From contig NZ_JBMPGS010000002.1 in NCBI RefSeq assembly GCF_049680855.1, positions 124,001-188,000 of the forward strand: a stretch of 64,000 nucleotides of DNA, given 5' to 3'. Position numbers and translations under genes: made by a program. Below the pieces are notes generated by a model. It saw nothing but the letters and a program-made list of their open reading frames with translations. It did no database searches and was not told the origin of the DNA. Every line of letters begins with the position of its first letter. Position 1 is the first letter of the stretch. Below, piece after piece: positions 16,272 to 25,200 of this stretch. This stretch comes from Salinimicrobium sp049680855 (GTDB lineage: Bacteria > Bacteroidota > Bacteroidia > Flavobacteriales > Flavobacteriaceae).

Positions 16272-18983
16272 ATGGATACGGAAAATCAAGATGAATTTCA
16301 GGGGGAAGAATTTGAGCATGAACAGGAGCAGGAGGCACTAATTGATGCCAGCCAGGATGGGCTTATTCGGGTTACCGGTATGTACAAAGACTGGTTCCTG
16401 GATTATGCTTCATATGTGATCCTGGAGCGGGCAGTGCCATCTCTTGAAGATGGATTCAAACCGGTGCAGCGAAGAATCATGCATTCCATGAAAGACCTCG
16501 ACGATGGCCGTTATAATAAAGTGGCGAACATCGTTGGGCATACCATGCAATATCACCCTCACGGTGATGCCAGTATTGGGGATGCCATGGTTCAAATAGG
16601 GCAGAAGGACCTGTTGATCGATACCCAGGGAAACTGGGGAAATATTCTTACAGGTGACGGTGCTGCGGCACCAAGATATATTGAGGCCCGCCTTTCGAAA
16701 TTTGCACTTGATGTAGTGTACAATCCTAAAATTACCGAATGGCAGCTTTCCTATGACGGCCGTAAAAAAGAGCCGGTAAACCTGCCTGTAATGTTCCCAT
16801 TGTTACTTGCACAGGGTGCAGAAGGAATTGCAGTGGGATTGAGCACTAAGATTCTGCCGCATAATTTCATTGAGCTCATAGATGCCAGTGTAAAACACCT
16901 GCAAGGAAAGAAGTTTAGCCTTGTGCCAGATTTTGTCACCGGCGGAATAGCCGATATGACTAACTACAATGACGGACTGCGTGGCGGAAGAGTACGGGTG
17001 CGGGCAAAGATTTCCCAGCTTGACAAGAATACACTGGTTATTACCGAAATACCCTTTTCGACCAACACTTCTACTTTAATAGACTCGATCCTGAAAGCCA
17101 ACGATAAAGGAAAGATCAAAATAAAGAAGATCGAAGATAATACTTCCAGTGACGTGGAGATCCTGGTGCATTTACCGGGAAATATTTCACCCGATAAAAG
17201 TATTGATGCTTTGTATGCTTTTACCAATTGTGAAATATCTATTTCTCCGCTTAGTTGTATCATTATTGACAACAAACCGGCCTTTTTAGGTGTTTCTGAA
17301 ATCTTGCGACGATCCACAGATCATACTGTAAGTCTGCTGAAGAGTGAGCTGGAGATCAAACTGGAAGAATTTCAGGAACAGTGGCATTTTGCCTCTTTGG
17401 AAAGAATATTTATCGAAAACCGCATTTATCGAGATATAGAAGAGGAGGAAACCTGGGAAGGTGTGATCAAGGCGATTGATGAAGGTTTAAAACCTCATAT
17501 CGCCCATTTAAAAAGGGCAGTGACAGAGGAGGATATTGTTAGGCTGACAGAAATAAGGATCAAACGTATTTCAAAATTCGATTTAGATAAAGCCCAGCAA
17601 AAGATTGACGCCCTGGAAGGTGAGATAGCCCAGATAAAGCATCACCTGGATCATTTGATAGATTATGCCATTGCATATTTCCGAAGGTTGAAGAAAGATT
17701 ATGGCGCCGGAAAAGAAAGGAGAACCGAATTGCGGCTTTTTGAAGATATAGAAGCTACAAAGGTCGTCATCAGGAATACAAAGCTATACGTGAACCGGAA
17801 AGAAGGTTTCGTTGGAACTTCCCTTAAAAAGGATGAATACGTGACCGACTGTTCAGATATTGATGATGTAATATGTTTTACTAAAGAAGGTAAAATGATG
17901 GTCACCAAGGTCGATTCCAAGACTTTTATAGGTAAAGACATTATTCATGTGGCCATCTTCAAGAAAAAAGATAAGAGGACGATCTATAACCTCATTTATC
18001 GTGATGGAAAAGGTGGGGCTTCCTATATAAAACGTTTTGCTGTAACCTCTATTACCCGTGACAGGGAATACGATACCACCCAGGGCAAAAAAGGTTCTGA
18101 AGTGAGTTATTTTTCGGCTAATCCAAATGGGGAAGCCGAGATCGTGATGGTTTATCTACGCCAGGTTGGAAGTATTAAAAAGTTGAAATTCGAAGTTGAT
18201 TTTGCAGATATGGCCATTAAAGGTCGGGCGGTAAAAGGAAATATTGTTACAAAATACCCTGTGAAGCGAATTGAACTTAAGGAGGAAGGGGTTTCTACTT
18301 TAAAGCCGCGCAGAATTTGGTTTGATGAGACGGTAAAACGTTTAAATGTAGATGAACGCGGTGAATTACTCGGTGAATTTAAAGGCGAGGACAGGCTGCT
18401 TGTTATTACACAAAATGGTATTGCCAAAACTATAAAACCCGAACTTACCACCAGGTTTGATGAAGATATGGTGGTGTTGGAAAAATGGGTTCCTAAAAAA
18501 CCTATTTCTGCCATATATTGGGAAGCGGATAAAGAAAAGTTCTATGTAAAACGTTTCCTTGTGGAGAACGAAGATAGGGAGGAGCATTTCATAGGAGACC
18601 ATCCAAAGTCATACCTGGAGATCGTTTCCACCGATTATCTCCCTGTAGCCGAAGTGGTTTATTCTAAAATCAGGGGAAAAGATCAAAAACCAAATGATCT
18701 TGTTGAACTTGAAGAATTTATTTCAGTTAAGGGAATTAAGGCTCTTGGAAACCAGCTTACTACAGAAAAAGTTAAACAAATCAACCTGCTTGATCCCAAG
18801 CCTTTTGTAGAACCTGAGGAAACCGCACCCGAAGACATGGAAGTGGTAGGAGAAGAGTCGCTGGAGAACGGTTCTAATAACAATCCCGGAGAGGGAAATC
18901 TGCCCGATTTTTCAGAAGGTAAGCTGAAAAAGAAAGGATTGGGCAACGATGAATCCCAAATCAAATTGTTTGATGAAGAATGA
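16272..18983 (+). CDS. parC: DNA topoisomerase IV subunit A
   Basis: A 903-aa breakage-reunion subunit. An acidic N-terminus precedes the winged-helix/tower domain (ASYVILERAVPSLEDGFKPVQRRI; HPHGDAS). The active-site Tyr lies in AAPRYIEARLS. The coiled-coil (around 400-460) and the beta-pinwheel C-terminal domain (about 500-800) follow. Residues after 830 are an acidic, low-complexity tail (PEETAPEDMEVVGEE). Its start directly follows the upstream stop. Its end overlaps the mscL start by 4 bp, so mscL translation is probably coupled. Confidence 0.95.
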   Translation: MDTENQDEFQGEEFEHEQEQEALIDASQDGLIRVTGMYKDWFLDYASYVILERAVPSLEDGFKPVQRRIMHSMKDLDDGRYNKVANIVGHTMQYHPHGDASIGDAMVQIGQKDLLIDTQGNWGNILTGDGAAAPRYIEARLSKFALDVVYNPKITEWQLSYDGRKKEPVNLPVMFPLLLAQGAEGIAVGLSTKILPHNFIELIDASVKHLQGKKFSLVPDFVTGGIADMTNYNDGLRGGRVRVRAKISQLDKNTLVITEIPFSTNTSTLIDSILKANDKGKIKIKKIEDNTSSDVEILVHLPGNISPDKSIDALYAFTNCEISISPLSCIIIDNKPAFLGVSEILRRSTDHTVSLLKSELEIKLEEFQEQWHFASLERIFIENRIYRDIEEEETWEGVIKAIDEGLKPHIAHLKRAVTEEDIVRLTEIRIKRISKFDLDKAQQKIDALEGEIAQIKHHLDHLIDYAIAYFRRLKKDYGAGKERRTELRLFEDIEATKVVIRNTKLYVNRKEGFVGTSLKKDEYVTDCSDIDDVICFTKEGKMMVTKVDSKTFIGKDIIHVAIFKKKDKRTIYNLIYRDGKGGASYIKRFAVTSITRDREYDTTQGKKGSEVSYFSANPNGEAEIVMVYLRQVGSIKKLKFEVDFADMAIKGRAVKGNIVTKYPVKRIELKEEGVSTLKPRRIWFDETVKRLNVDERGELLGEFKGEDRLLVITQNGIAKTIKPELTTRFDEDMVVLEKWVPKKPISAIYWEADKEKFYVKRFLVENEDREEHFIGDHPKSYLEIVSTDYLPVAEVVYSKIRGKDQKPNDLVELEEFISVKGIKALGNQLTTEKVKQINLLDPKPFVEPEETAPEDMEVVGEESLENGSNNNPGEGNLPDFSEGKLKKKGLGNDESQIKLFDEE

Positions 18984-19420
18984 AAATCATTAAAGAATTT
19001 AAAGAATTTGCCATAAAAGGCAATATGATCGACATGGCGGTGGGGATCATCATTGGAACGGCCTTTAATCGTGTGGTTGACGTGCTGGTGAAGCAAATAA
19101 TTATGCCACCGCTCGCAATGATCACCAACGGAGTAAATTTTTCAGATAAAAAAATGGTTCTTAAGGACCAGGTTCTGGATGGGAGCGGAGTAGTACAAGT
19201 AGAAGAAATTTCTGTAGGCTATGGACTTTTTATTGAAGTCTTAATAGATTTTCTCATCATTGGGTTTACCGTTTTTATAGTAGTGAAGTTCATGAATAGC
19301 TTTCGAAGAAAGGCCGAAGATCCTTCAGACAAAACAGTGGCACCGGCCAAAAATGTCGAATTGCTGGAAAACCTCAACAAGCTTATGCAGGAACAGAATG
19401 ACCTGCTTCGTAAAAAGTGA
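18980..19420 (+). CDS. mscL: Large-conductance mechanosensitive channel
   Basis: A 146-aa channel that opens in response to membrane tension and rescues cells from hypo-osmotic shock. The N-terminal amphipathic helix and TM1 signature are clear (FAIKGNMIDMAVGIIIGTAFNRVVDVLVKQIIMPPL). A periplasmic loop (about 50-75) is followed by TM2 (FLIIGFTVFIVVKFMNSF) and a cytoplasmic coiled bundle (NVELLENLNKLMQEQ). The ATG overlaps the parC TGA region by 4 bp (ATGA), an unusual partner in an operon for topoisomerase IV. Confidence 0.95.
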   Translation: MKIIKEFKEFAIKGNMIDMAVGIIIGTAFNRVVDVLVKQIIMPPLAMITNGVNFSDKKMVLKDQVLDGSGVVQVEEISVGYGLFIEVLIDFLIIGFTVFIVVKFMNSFRRKAEDPSDKTVAPAKNVELLENLNKLMQEQNDLLRKK

Positions 19421-19481
19421 TCATAATTTTCTAAGGCTAAGAAATTTAATCTATATTTAATTTCTTAAAATTTTGACAATC

Positions 19482-20213
19482 ATGATGAAAACACTTACCA
19501 CTTTTGCTCTTTGTTTCTTTATTCTTTCCTCTGCTGTAGCCCAAATAGGTTCTTCCGGGAATGGTGCTTTAAAAAACAGGAATGACAATGAAGAGATCAT
19601 GAATGAATTCTTCAAAGGAGTTAGAAGAAACTCCGACGCCATAGATGCCTATGACGGCACTCCTTACCTTTACAAGGAATTTAAAAGAGGTGTATTACAA
19701 TTTCCCGATCATGAACCTTTAGCAGCTCAAATTAGATACGATGTAGCAAAAGAGGAAATGCAAATAAAGTTTGATGAAGAATCTTTTCGTGTCTTGCATG
19801 ACGGAATTCCTGTGCAAATAGAAGGCGATCTCTACAAAAAATTCACCTATCGGGGGGAGGAAAAACATATAGATCTCTTAGGATATTTTAGAGTCATTAC
19901 TCCGGAAGCTGGTAAAGGAGATCTTTTATTATTGGAGAAACCTTACAAGAAAGTGAAAAGAGGTAAAGCTGCAGCCGCGATGCAAAAAGCGAAACCGCCC
20001 AGATATGTAGACAAATCTGATTTTTATTTGAGATTACCTGATTCTAATCTGGCTGTAAAAGCAGATAAAAAGTTAAAGAATTTCTTGAAGGTCTTTCCTG
20101 CAGACGAACAGGATGCTTTAAAATCTTTTATCAAGGAAAATAAATTAAAGCCCAAAAAGGAGGAAGACCTTAAGCAGATAGTGCAGTATTATAACACTGC
20201 CATAAATGTTTAG
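19482..20213 (+). CDS. Secreted protein of unknown function
   Basis: Two ATGs at 19482 and 19485 precede a Sec signal peptide (TLTTFALCFFILSSAVAQ, ending at AQ). A TTG at 19473 is a less plausible start. The mature part, about 220 aa, is charged and soluble. It contains PYLYKEFKRGVLQFPDH, repeated LDLLG/FRV segments, and ends with a lysine-rich tail that includes KPKKEEDLKQIVQYYNTA. No domain is recognised. It is probably periplasmic. The gene follows mscL at 61 bp and may share its transcript. Confidence 0.65.
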   Translation: MMKTLTTFALCFFILSSAVAQIGSSGNGALKNRNDNEEIMNEFFKGVRRNSDAIDAYDGTPYLYKEFKRGVLQFPDHEPLAAQIRYDVAKEEMQIKFDEESFRVLHDGIPVQIEGDLYKKFTYRGEEKHIDLLGYFRVITPEAGKGDLLLLEKPYKKVKRGKAAAAMQKAKPPRYVDKSDFYLRLPDSNLAVKADKKLKNFLKVFPADEQDALKSFIKENKLKPKKEEDLKQIVQYYNTAINV

Positions 20214-20471
20214 CAGGTAACTTCAGAATTTAGAAGGCTGTATAAAAATAAGAAAATATTGTTCTGATCCTTTTTTCAGAATTATTGAATCATCACGAGA
20301 TTCAAAACCTGTCTTTTCAAAAGCTCGGGGACAGGTTGACGTGGAGCAGACCTTTTATATAGCCTTATTTTTAAGATTTATTCTTCTGTCCTATAGGCCT
20401 ATCTCCTGCGGAAAAACCTTTAGGAAAAGTATAATACCCGAATAAAGTGCGAAGTGCTCTAAAACAATCTC

Positions 20472-20846
20472 CTATTCCACTTTAGTGGCCGTTCCTTTCT
20501 CTTTTCTGGGGTCTCCCACAAGTCCGTATTCAAAGGTGTAGCTGTTTTTTTTGGTCGTAAGGATCTTTATGTGTAGTGGCTTTTCTTCTGAGCGGTTCTT
20601 TGGATGTAAATTTGTGATTATATATTCACAGTCGTTGATCCACCGGATTGATGAAGTATCGATCTCACCCCTAAATCTATCAATTTCCAGGGTGTCATTA
20701 CGTGTGAAACTTGTTTTTACCAGTTCCCCGTCCAGGTATGACTCAAATTCAAAGGTTCCGGTCCTAAAATCGGCACAATTTCTTTCCTGTTCATAGCATG
20801 ACGTAGCAAGGAACAACACGATCAATAAAAAATAATATTTCTGCAT
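20472..20846 (-). CDS. Putative lipoprotein, unknown function
   Basis: Starting at ATG 20846 gives about 124 aa with a lipoprotein signal peptide (YYFLLIVLFLATSC, lipobox ATSC), then a polar body of beta strands (RTGTFEFESYLDGELVKTSF, DCEYIITNLHPK) and the tail KEKGTATKVE. A longer frame up to 20948 exists but overlaps the upstream regulator gene and adds no signal-like sequence. Small homologues of this type next to parC may be labelled topoisomerase IV in databases through contextual transfer (from memory), which would be misleading since nothing in the sequence suggests DNA activity. The gene follows the XRE regulator by 31 bp and may be its co-transcribed partner. Confidence 0.7.
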   Translation of the reverse strand: MQKYYFLLIVLFLATSCYEQERNCADFRTGTFEFESYLDGELVKTSFTRNDTLEIDRFRGEIDTSSIRWINDCEYIITNLHPKNRSEEKPLHIKILTTKKNSYTFEYGLVGDPRKEKGTATKVE

Positions 20847-20877
20847 GCTGCAAAGTAAGCTCTTTTTACAAAGAATT

Positions 20878-21294
20878 TCAATGATCAAAGGCTTCAAAGC
20901 TACCGTCTGTGTAAAAAAAGACGATCTTCTTGATTTCTTTCTTATCACTTTGCCTTTTTATTTCCTGTCCCTGGCTTGTCTCACCTCCCTCTGAAATCTC
21001 TTCTTTAGCAAACAAATCTTTGCGAGAGGATTGAGAAGGAATAGGAGATGGACTGCTTTGTTCCTTTTCCGTAGGAAAACTTCCTTTTCCATTCAACAAC
21101 CAATACAATTCCACCTCGGGAAAAGCATTAATAATTTTCATGACAAAATCCAGGCTTGGCTTATTTCTTCCTGAAAGAAGATGTGATATAGAGGAACGGC
21201 CCACATCGATCTTATCGGCAAATGAGGCTGCTGAAAGTTCGTAATATTCCATCACCTCATGTAGTCGTTTTGTAAACTCCTGTGTGTTTACCAT
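20878..21294 (-). CDS. XRE-family transcriptional regulator
   Basis: A 138-aa protein whose first 70 residues are a helix-turn-helix of XRE/Cro type (FADKIDVGRSSISHLLSGRNKPSL is the canonical second and third helices), followed by a Pro/Gln/Ser-rich linker and a C-terminal tail KKIVFFYTDGSFEAF that resembles the end of many Bacteroidota XRE proteins. Its ATG (21292-21294) lies inside a GTTTAC-CATT-GTAAAC palindrome, and a second, partial site overlaps its own -7 box. Autorepression and control of the divergent M14 gene is the simplest reading. Confidence 0.88.
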   Translation of the reverse strand: MVNTQEFTKRLHEVMEYYELSAASFADKIDVGRSSISHLLSGRNKPSLDFVMKIINAFPEVELYWLLNGKGSFPTEKEQSSPSPIPSQSSRKDLFAKEEISEGGETSQGQEIKRQSDKKEIKKIVFFYTDGSFEAFDH

Positions 21295-21371
21295 TGTAAA
21301 CTTTATTGCTTGAATGAATAGTTTACAAATGTAATACTCTTCCCTATCATTACCAAATCACATGTGTAAAC
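21286..21371. promoter_or_regulatory. Autoregulatory operator cluster and promoter of the XRE gene
   Basis: Site A (21286-21301) GTTTAC-CATT-GTAAAC is a perfect 6-bp-arm palindrome covering the XRE start codon. Site B (21321-21336) GTTTAC-AAAT-GTAATA is partial and 35 bp from A. It overlaps the minus-strand -7 box TACATTTG (21326-21333). A matching -33 TTTG (21354-21357) is 20 bp further upstream, as in the Bacteroidota consensus. A half site GTAAAC is at 21366-21371. Confidence 0.7.
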
Positions 21372-21499
21372 CTCTGGAAATCTTTAATTAAAAACTTTAA
21401 TTTAAATGCTATAACTAACTAAAAAACAATTAAATAATATTATAAATAAATGAAAATGGAAAGATTCCTTTTGTAGATTTACATGGTGAGGCTTTAGAT

Positions 21500-21569
21500 G
21501 TTTACAACAATAAACAGAACTGAAAATTTCAGCTGTTTACAATTGTAAAATTAGGAATATTTACTTTTG
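21500..21569. promoter_or_regulatory. Operator pair and promoter of the M14 peptidase gene
   Basis: Site D (21500-21515) GTTTAC-AACA-ATAAAC and site E (21535-21550) GTTTAC-AATT-GTAAAA are 35 bp apart, the same spacing as sites A and B. A plus-strand -7 box TACTTTTG lies at 21562-21569, ending 5 bp before the ATG at 21575. Site E occupies the -33 region, so binding should block this promoter. The leader would be nearly absent. Confidence 0.6.
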
Positions 21570-21574
21570 TGAAC

Positions 21575-22747
21575 ATGAAATCACATTCCTTTTTACAGTC
21601 CGTTTTCGATGAATATCCAACTATTAAAAATGAGCAGCTGCACGGTAGATATATCACCACAAAAGAAATTGCTCCACAGTTAAAAAATATCTCTTCTCAC
21701 TTTCCTGTTGAAGAAATTGGCGCAACCGTTCTTAATAGTCCGGTTCATACAGTCACTTTAGGTAATGGACCTACACGGGTTCTTGCATGGTCACAAATGC
21801 ATGGAAATGAATCAACGACCACTAAAGCTGTATTTGATATTATTAATCTCTTTCGGCTCCAAAAAGGCAAAAATGAACATAATTTCGTACAGGAGATCCT
21901 GGAGAAATGTACCATCAAGATCATTCCTATGCTGAATCCCGATGGTGCAGTAAGATATACGCGTACCAATGTCAATGAAATCGACTTAAACCGCGATGCA
22001 TCTAAACAGGAAGAGGAAGAAAGCAGAATTCTGAGAAGGACTTTTGAAATTTTTTGGCCCCACTATTGCCTTAATCTCCACGATCAACGAACAATTTTTG
22101 GCGCAGGGAACAAGCGGAAACCCGCTACGCTCTCTTTCTTAGCCCCTTCACACGACGAGGAGCGCTCGGTATCTGGAAATCGTAAAAGTGCCATGAAGCT
22201 CATTGTAGCTATAAATAATGATCTTCAAAAATTCTTACCGGAACAAATTGGAAGGTATGATGACGCATATAATATTAATTGCACCGGTGATTTCTTCCAA
22301 TCAGCAGGTGTACCTACCATTCTCTTTGAAGCCGGGCATTATGAGAATGATTATGTGCGGGAAAAAACCAGGGAATTTACTGCATTGTCTATACTTTCAT
22401 GTTTACAACATATTACTTTGACCGATTTTGAGCAATGTACTGCGCAGGATTATTTTAATATTCCGGAAAATGTAAAGAATTTCTTTGATGTTGTATTAAG
22501 GAATGTTTCCCGGGACGGTGAGAAAGTGGATGTTGCACTACAGTTTGAAGAGAAGGTTAAGGCAGGGAAAATAAGCTTTGATCCGGTGGTTCAGAAAATA
22601 GGAGCGAATTTGCCATTTTTCGGGCATAAGGAAATTGATTGTCAGGGGGAGAGGATTGCAATTTTTCCTGAAGGAGAAATTAAAGAAAACGTTGTAGTAA
22701 ATCAAATTTTGTTAAAAAATAGCAAGTTATCAATAAAAAGCACATAA
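21575..22747 (+). CDS. M14-type zinc metallopeptidase/desuccinylase-like protein
   Basis: About 390 aa. The zinc-binding and catalytic motifs of M14 are present: HxxE in QMHGNEST (near 79), the substrate-Asn/Asp region NPDGAVRYTRTNVNEIDLNRD, a HD pair in LNLHDQR, and the catalytic Glu in PTILFEAGHYEN. The fold should be AstE/carboxypeptidase-like. No signal peptide is visible, so it is cytosolic and may remove an acyl or peptidyl group from a small molecule. ATG 21575 is preferred over the GTG at 21569, which sits in the -7 box. Its operator array suggests control by the neighbouring XRE protein. Confidence 0.85.
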   Translation: MKSHSFLQSVFDEYPTIKNEQLHGRYITTKEIAPQLKNISSHFPVEEIGATVLNSPVHTVTLGNGPTRVLAWSQMHGNESTTTKAVFDIINLFRLQKGKNEHNFVQEILEKCTIKIIPMLNPDGAVRYTRTNVNEIDLNRDASKQEEEESRILRRTFEIFWPHYCLNLHDQRTIFGAGNKRKPATLSFLAPSHDEERSVSGNRKSAMKLIVAINNDLQKFLPEQIGRYDDAYNINCTGDFFQSAGVPTILFEAGHYENDYVREKTREFTALSILSCLQHITLTDFEQCTAQDYFNIPENVKNFFDVVLRNVSRDGEKVDVALQFEEKVKAGKISFDPVVQKIGANLPFFGHKEIDCQGERIAIFPEGEIKENVVVNQILLKNSKLSIKST

Positions 22748-22835
22748 AATCCGCAATAATTGGTGATAATCCAACGCTTTTGTATTAATTTTGTACTTAA
22801 TTTAAAATGCAGAATTGTAGTAAATAAAATAGATT

Positions 22836-23315
22836 ATGGCAAAATTTAGATTAGACGAGACTGACCACCAGATTCTGGATATGCTCATAGAAAATACCAG
22901 GACTCCTTTTACAGATATAGCCAAAAAGTTAATGATATCTGCGGGTACTGTTCATGTAAGGGTGAAGAAAATGGAGGAAGCCGGGATCATTCTTGGTTCT
23001 TCTTTAACCTTAAATTATCAAAAGCTAGGCTATGCCTTTATTGCATACGTAGGCATTTTCCTTAAAAATACCTCTCAAACCAAATTTGTACTGGAACGTA
23101 TCAATGAGATCCCATTTGTGACCGTTGCTCATGTTACCACTGGCAAATTTAACGTTTTCGCGAAGATTCGTGCGAAAGATACTCAACATGCAAAAGAAGT
23201 TATTTTTCAGCTGGATGACATAGAAGGAGTCTACAGGACCGAAACCATGATCTCACTCGAAGAGAGTATCAATGATAAGAAAAGATTGATGCATTCTATT
23301 TTCAAGGAATTATAG
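22836..23315 (+). CDS. Lrp/AsnC-family transcriptional regulator
   Basis: A 159-aa protein of the standard Lrp length. An N-terminal winged helix-turn-helix (DETDHQILDMLIENTRTPFTDIAKKL, with recognition helix SAGTVHVRVKKMEEAGII) is joined to a C-terminal RAM/ligand-binding domain (GYAFIAYVGIF, VTTGKFNVFAKI, GVYRTETMISLEE). It likely binds an amino acid and controls transport or catabolic genes. It follows the M14 gene by 88 bp and ends at a strong terminator. Confidence 0.95.
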   Translation: MAKFRLDETDHQILDMLIENTRTPFTDIAKKLMISAGTVHVRVKKMEEAGIILGSSLTLNYQKLGYAFIAYVGIFLKNTSQTKFVLERINEIPFVTVAHVTTGKFNVFAKIRAKDTQHAKEVIFQLDDIEGVYRTETMISLEESINDKKRLMHSIFKEL

Positions 23316-23334
23316 CCTGCTAAAATTTTATTAA

Positions 23335-23371
23335 AGACCCTTTAATCTATAATGGTTAAAGGGTTTTTTTA
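23335..23371 (+). terminator. Intrinsic terminator after the Lrp gene
   Basis: A GACCCTTTAA / TTAAAGGGTTT-type stem (23336-23366) with a 10-nt loop is followed by seven consecutive T (23364-23370). It ends the Lrp transcript, 20 bp after the stop codon. Confidence 0.85.
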
Positions 23372-23422
23372 TACCTTCCTTTCGCTGCAGACTGAAAATA
23401 TAGGCGGTAATAGCAATGACAG

Positions 23423-24400
23423 ATGAAAAGGAAATTAAATGTATTTTGGAAATTAATTAAGGGAGCTTATTTTAGCTGGAACAGGAATGATCCCTGGGCA
23501 AGAAGTGCTACAATAGCTTATTACGCGCTTTTCTCTCTTCCTTCCTTACTAATTATCGTGGTGACCGTGGCAGGTTATTTCTTCGGGCAAAAGGCTGTAC
23601 AGGGAAGGATTACCCAGCAAATAGAAGATTTCATTGGGTCCGAGTCGGCAGATGCTATAGAAAAAATGATAGCGAACGCAGCACTTACAGATAGTTCTAC
23701 ACTGGCATTGATCTTCGGACTCGCTTTCCTGATATTTGGTGCAACCGGGGTTTTCTTTCAGTTGAAAGCTGCAATGAACAACATTTGGAATGTCACGGCT
23801 AAAAAGAACAATATAAAGCGGGTCGTGATCAACAGGGCGATTTCATTGGGAATGGTGTTGGTTGTAGGGCTTTTGCTTTTAGTTTCCTTAATAATTTCTA
23901 CAATTCTTACAGTAGTAAGTGATTCTATTGCTTCGATGGCGCCGGCCTTTACTTCATTTATGTTGAGATTACTGGATTTCATAATTTCGCTGCTCATCAT
24001 TACTTCTCTTTTTGCTGCTATTTTTAAATTACTGCCAGATGTAAAGTTAAGGTGGAAAACAACCTACCTGGGAGCCATGCTTACTACACTTCTTTTCCTG
24101 ATTGCTGAATATCTTATAGGCTTTTATTTTGGACAAAGCAATCCGGGTTCAGTTTATGGAGGGGCGTCTTCTGTGGTTCTTATACTTTTATGGGTTTATT
24201 ATACCTGTTTGATCGTCTTCTTCGGGGCGGAATTTACGGTTCAGTATGCGCTTTATAAGAAGGAAAAAGTAGCGCCTAATGAATATGCAGAACCTGCGAT
24301 CTATCAGGAATTGGAAAGACTGGAACAGCGAAAAGGACAGCTTATTGATGAAAAGAGAATCATCGATACCCTGCAGTCCAATTCTGAAAAGAATGATTAA
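23423..24400 (+). CDS. YihY/virulence factor BrkB-family membrane protein
   Basis: A 325-aa membrane protein with the YihY signature at the N-terminus (WNRNDPWARSATIAYYALFSLPSLLIIVV) and about six hydrophobic helices, including LIFGLAFLIFGATGVFFQLKAAMNNIW and VVLILLWVYYTCLIVFFGAEFT. The C-terminus is a charged coiled-coil-like extension (YQELERLEQRKGQLIDEKR) not present in all members. The family is sometimes wrongly named ribonuclease BN; a nuclease role is not supported. The start ATG has no strong upstream box. Confidence 0.9.
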   Translation: MKRKLNVFWKLIKGAYFSWNRNDPWARSATIAYYALFSLPSLLIIVVTVAGYFFGQKAVQGRITQQIEDFIGSESADAIEKMIANAALTDSSTLALIFGLAFLIFGATGVFFQLKAAMNNIWNVTAKKNNIKRVVINRAISLGMVLVVGLLLLVSLIISTILTVVSDSIASMAPAFTSFMLRLLDFIISLLIITSLFAAIFKLLPDVKLRWKTTYLGAMLTTLLFLIAEYLIGFYFGQSNPGSVYGGASSVVLILLWVYYTCLIVFFGAEFTVQYALYKKEKVAPNEYAEPAIYQELERLEQRKGQLIDEKRIIDTLQSNSEKND

Positions 24401-24485
24401 GTCCAGTGCCTTCTCTTAATAGAGCTTTAACTTAATTGACAAAAAGTTTATCAGGGCCTTAATATACAAGGCTTGCCTTGTGTTG

Positions 24486-24493
24486 TATCTTTG
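24486..24493 (+). promoter_or_regulatory. Promoter -7 element of the PfpI-like gene
   Basis: TATCTTTG matches TAnnTTTG and lies 36 bp before the ATG at 24530. No good -33 TTG at 19-20 bp spacing was seen. Confidence 0.45.
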
Positions 24494-24529
24494 GAATGAA
24501 ATTAATGTTGAACAAAAGAAGTTAGAATT

Positions 24530-25078
24530 ATGTCAAAGAGAGTAGCAATATTAGCAACAAATGGATTTGAAGAAAGTGAACTGAAATCCCCAAAAGAAGC
24601 CATGGAAAAAGAAGGTTTCCAGGTGGATATAGTGAGCCTGGAAGCAGGTAAAATTAAGGCATGGGATCAAGGTAACTGGTCAAAGGAATACGATGTAGAT
24701 CGCACAGTTAAGGAAGCCTCGGCAAAAGAATACAATGCCCTAATGCTTCCAGGTGGTGTCATCAATCCAGATTATTTAAGAAGAAGCGAAGATGTTCTTC
24801 AATTCGTTAGAGAGTTTTTTGAACAAAAGAAACCTGTGGCAGCAATTTGCCATGCACCCTGGACGCTTATTAGCGCCGGTGTTGTAAAAGGAAGAACAAT
24901 GACGTCTTTCAGTTCCATAAAAGATGACCTTATAAATGCAGGTGCAAATTGGGTTGATAAAGAAGTGGTTGTAGACGAAGGTTTTGTGACCAGTAGAAAC
25001 CCTGATGATTTACCTGCTTTTAATGATAAATTGATTGAGGAAGTGAAGGAAGGAAAGCATGAATTACAGCATTCTTAA
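24530..25078 (+). CDS. DJ-1/PfpI-family protein, type 1 glutamine amidotransferase-like
   Basis: A 182-aa single-domain protein with the nucleophile elbow AICHAPW (Cys near residue 104) and the Glu of the N-terminal region (ATNGFEESE), consistent with the PfpI/YhbO subgroup. Members are described as stress-linked proteases, glyoxalases or deglycases; which applies here cannot be said. Its own promoter-like TATCTTTG lies upstream and a strong terminator follows. Confidence 0.92.
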   Translation: MSKRVAILATNGFEESELKSPKEAMEKEGFQVDIVSLEAGKIKAWDQGNWSKEYDVDRTVKEASAKEYNALMLPGGVINPDYLRRSEDVLQFVREFFEQKKPVAAICHAPWTLISAGVVKGRTMTSFSSIKDDLINAGANWVDKEVVVDEGFVTSRNPDDLPAFNDKLIEEVKEGKHELQHS

Positions 25079-25100
25079 AATTCTATCTAAATAATACAAC

Positions 25101-25132
25101 AAAAGGTTGCTCGTTGGAGCAGCCTTTTTTTT
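25101..25132 (+). terminator. Intrinsic terminator after the PfpI-like gene
   Basis: AAAAGGTTGCTC (25101-25112), a 4-nt loop GTTG and GAGCAGCC followed by a run of T (25125-25132). One G-T pair is in the stem. Confidence 0.85.
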
Positions 25133-25200
25133 GTTACCTATTGAGGAGGTTCAATATTCCAATCCAACTCCAGCTACGCATGGCTGATAATTAATAAAGA

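Noticed and set aside
20472..20948. Longer start for the lipoprotein gene at 20948
   Set aside because: The extension overlaps the end of the XRE gene and lacks a signal peptide; the ATG at 20846 gives a clean lipobox signal.
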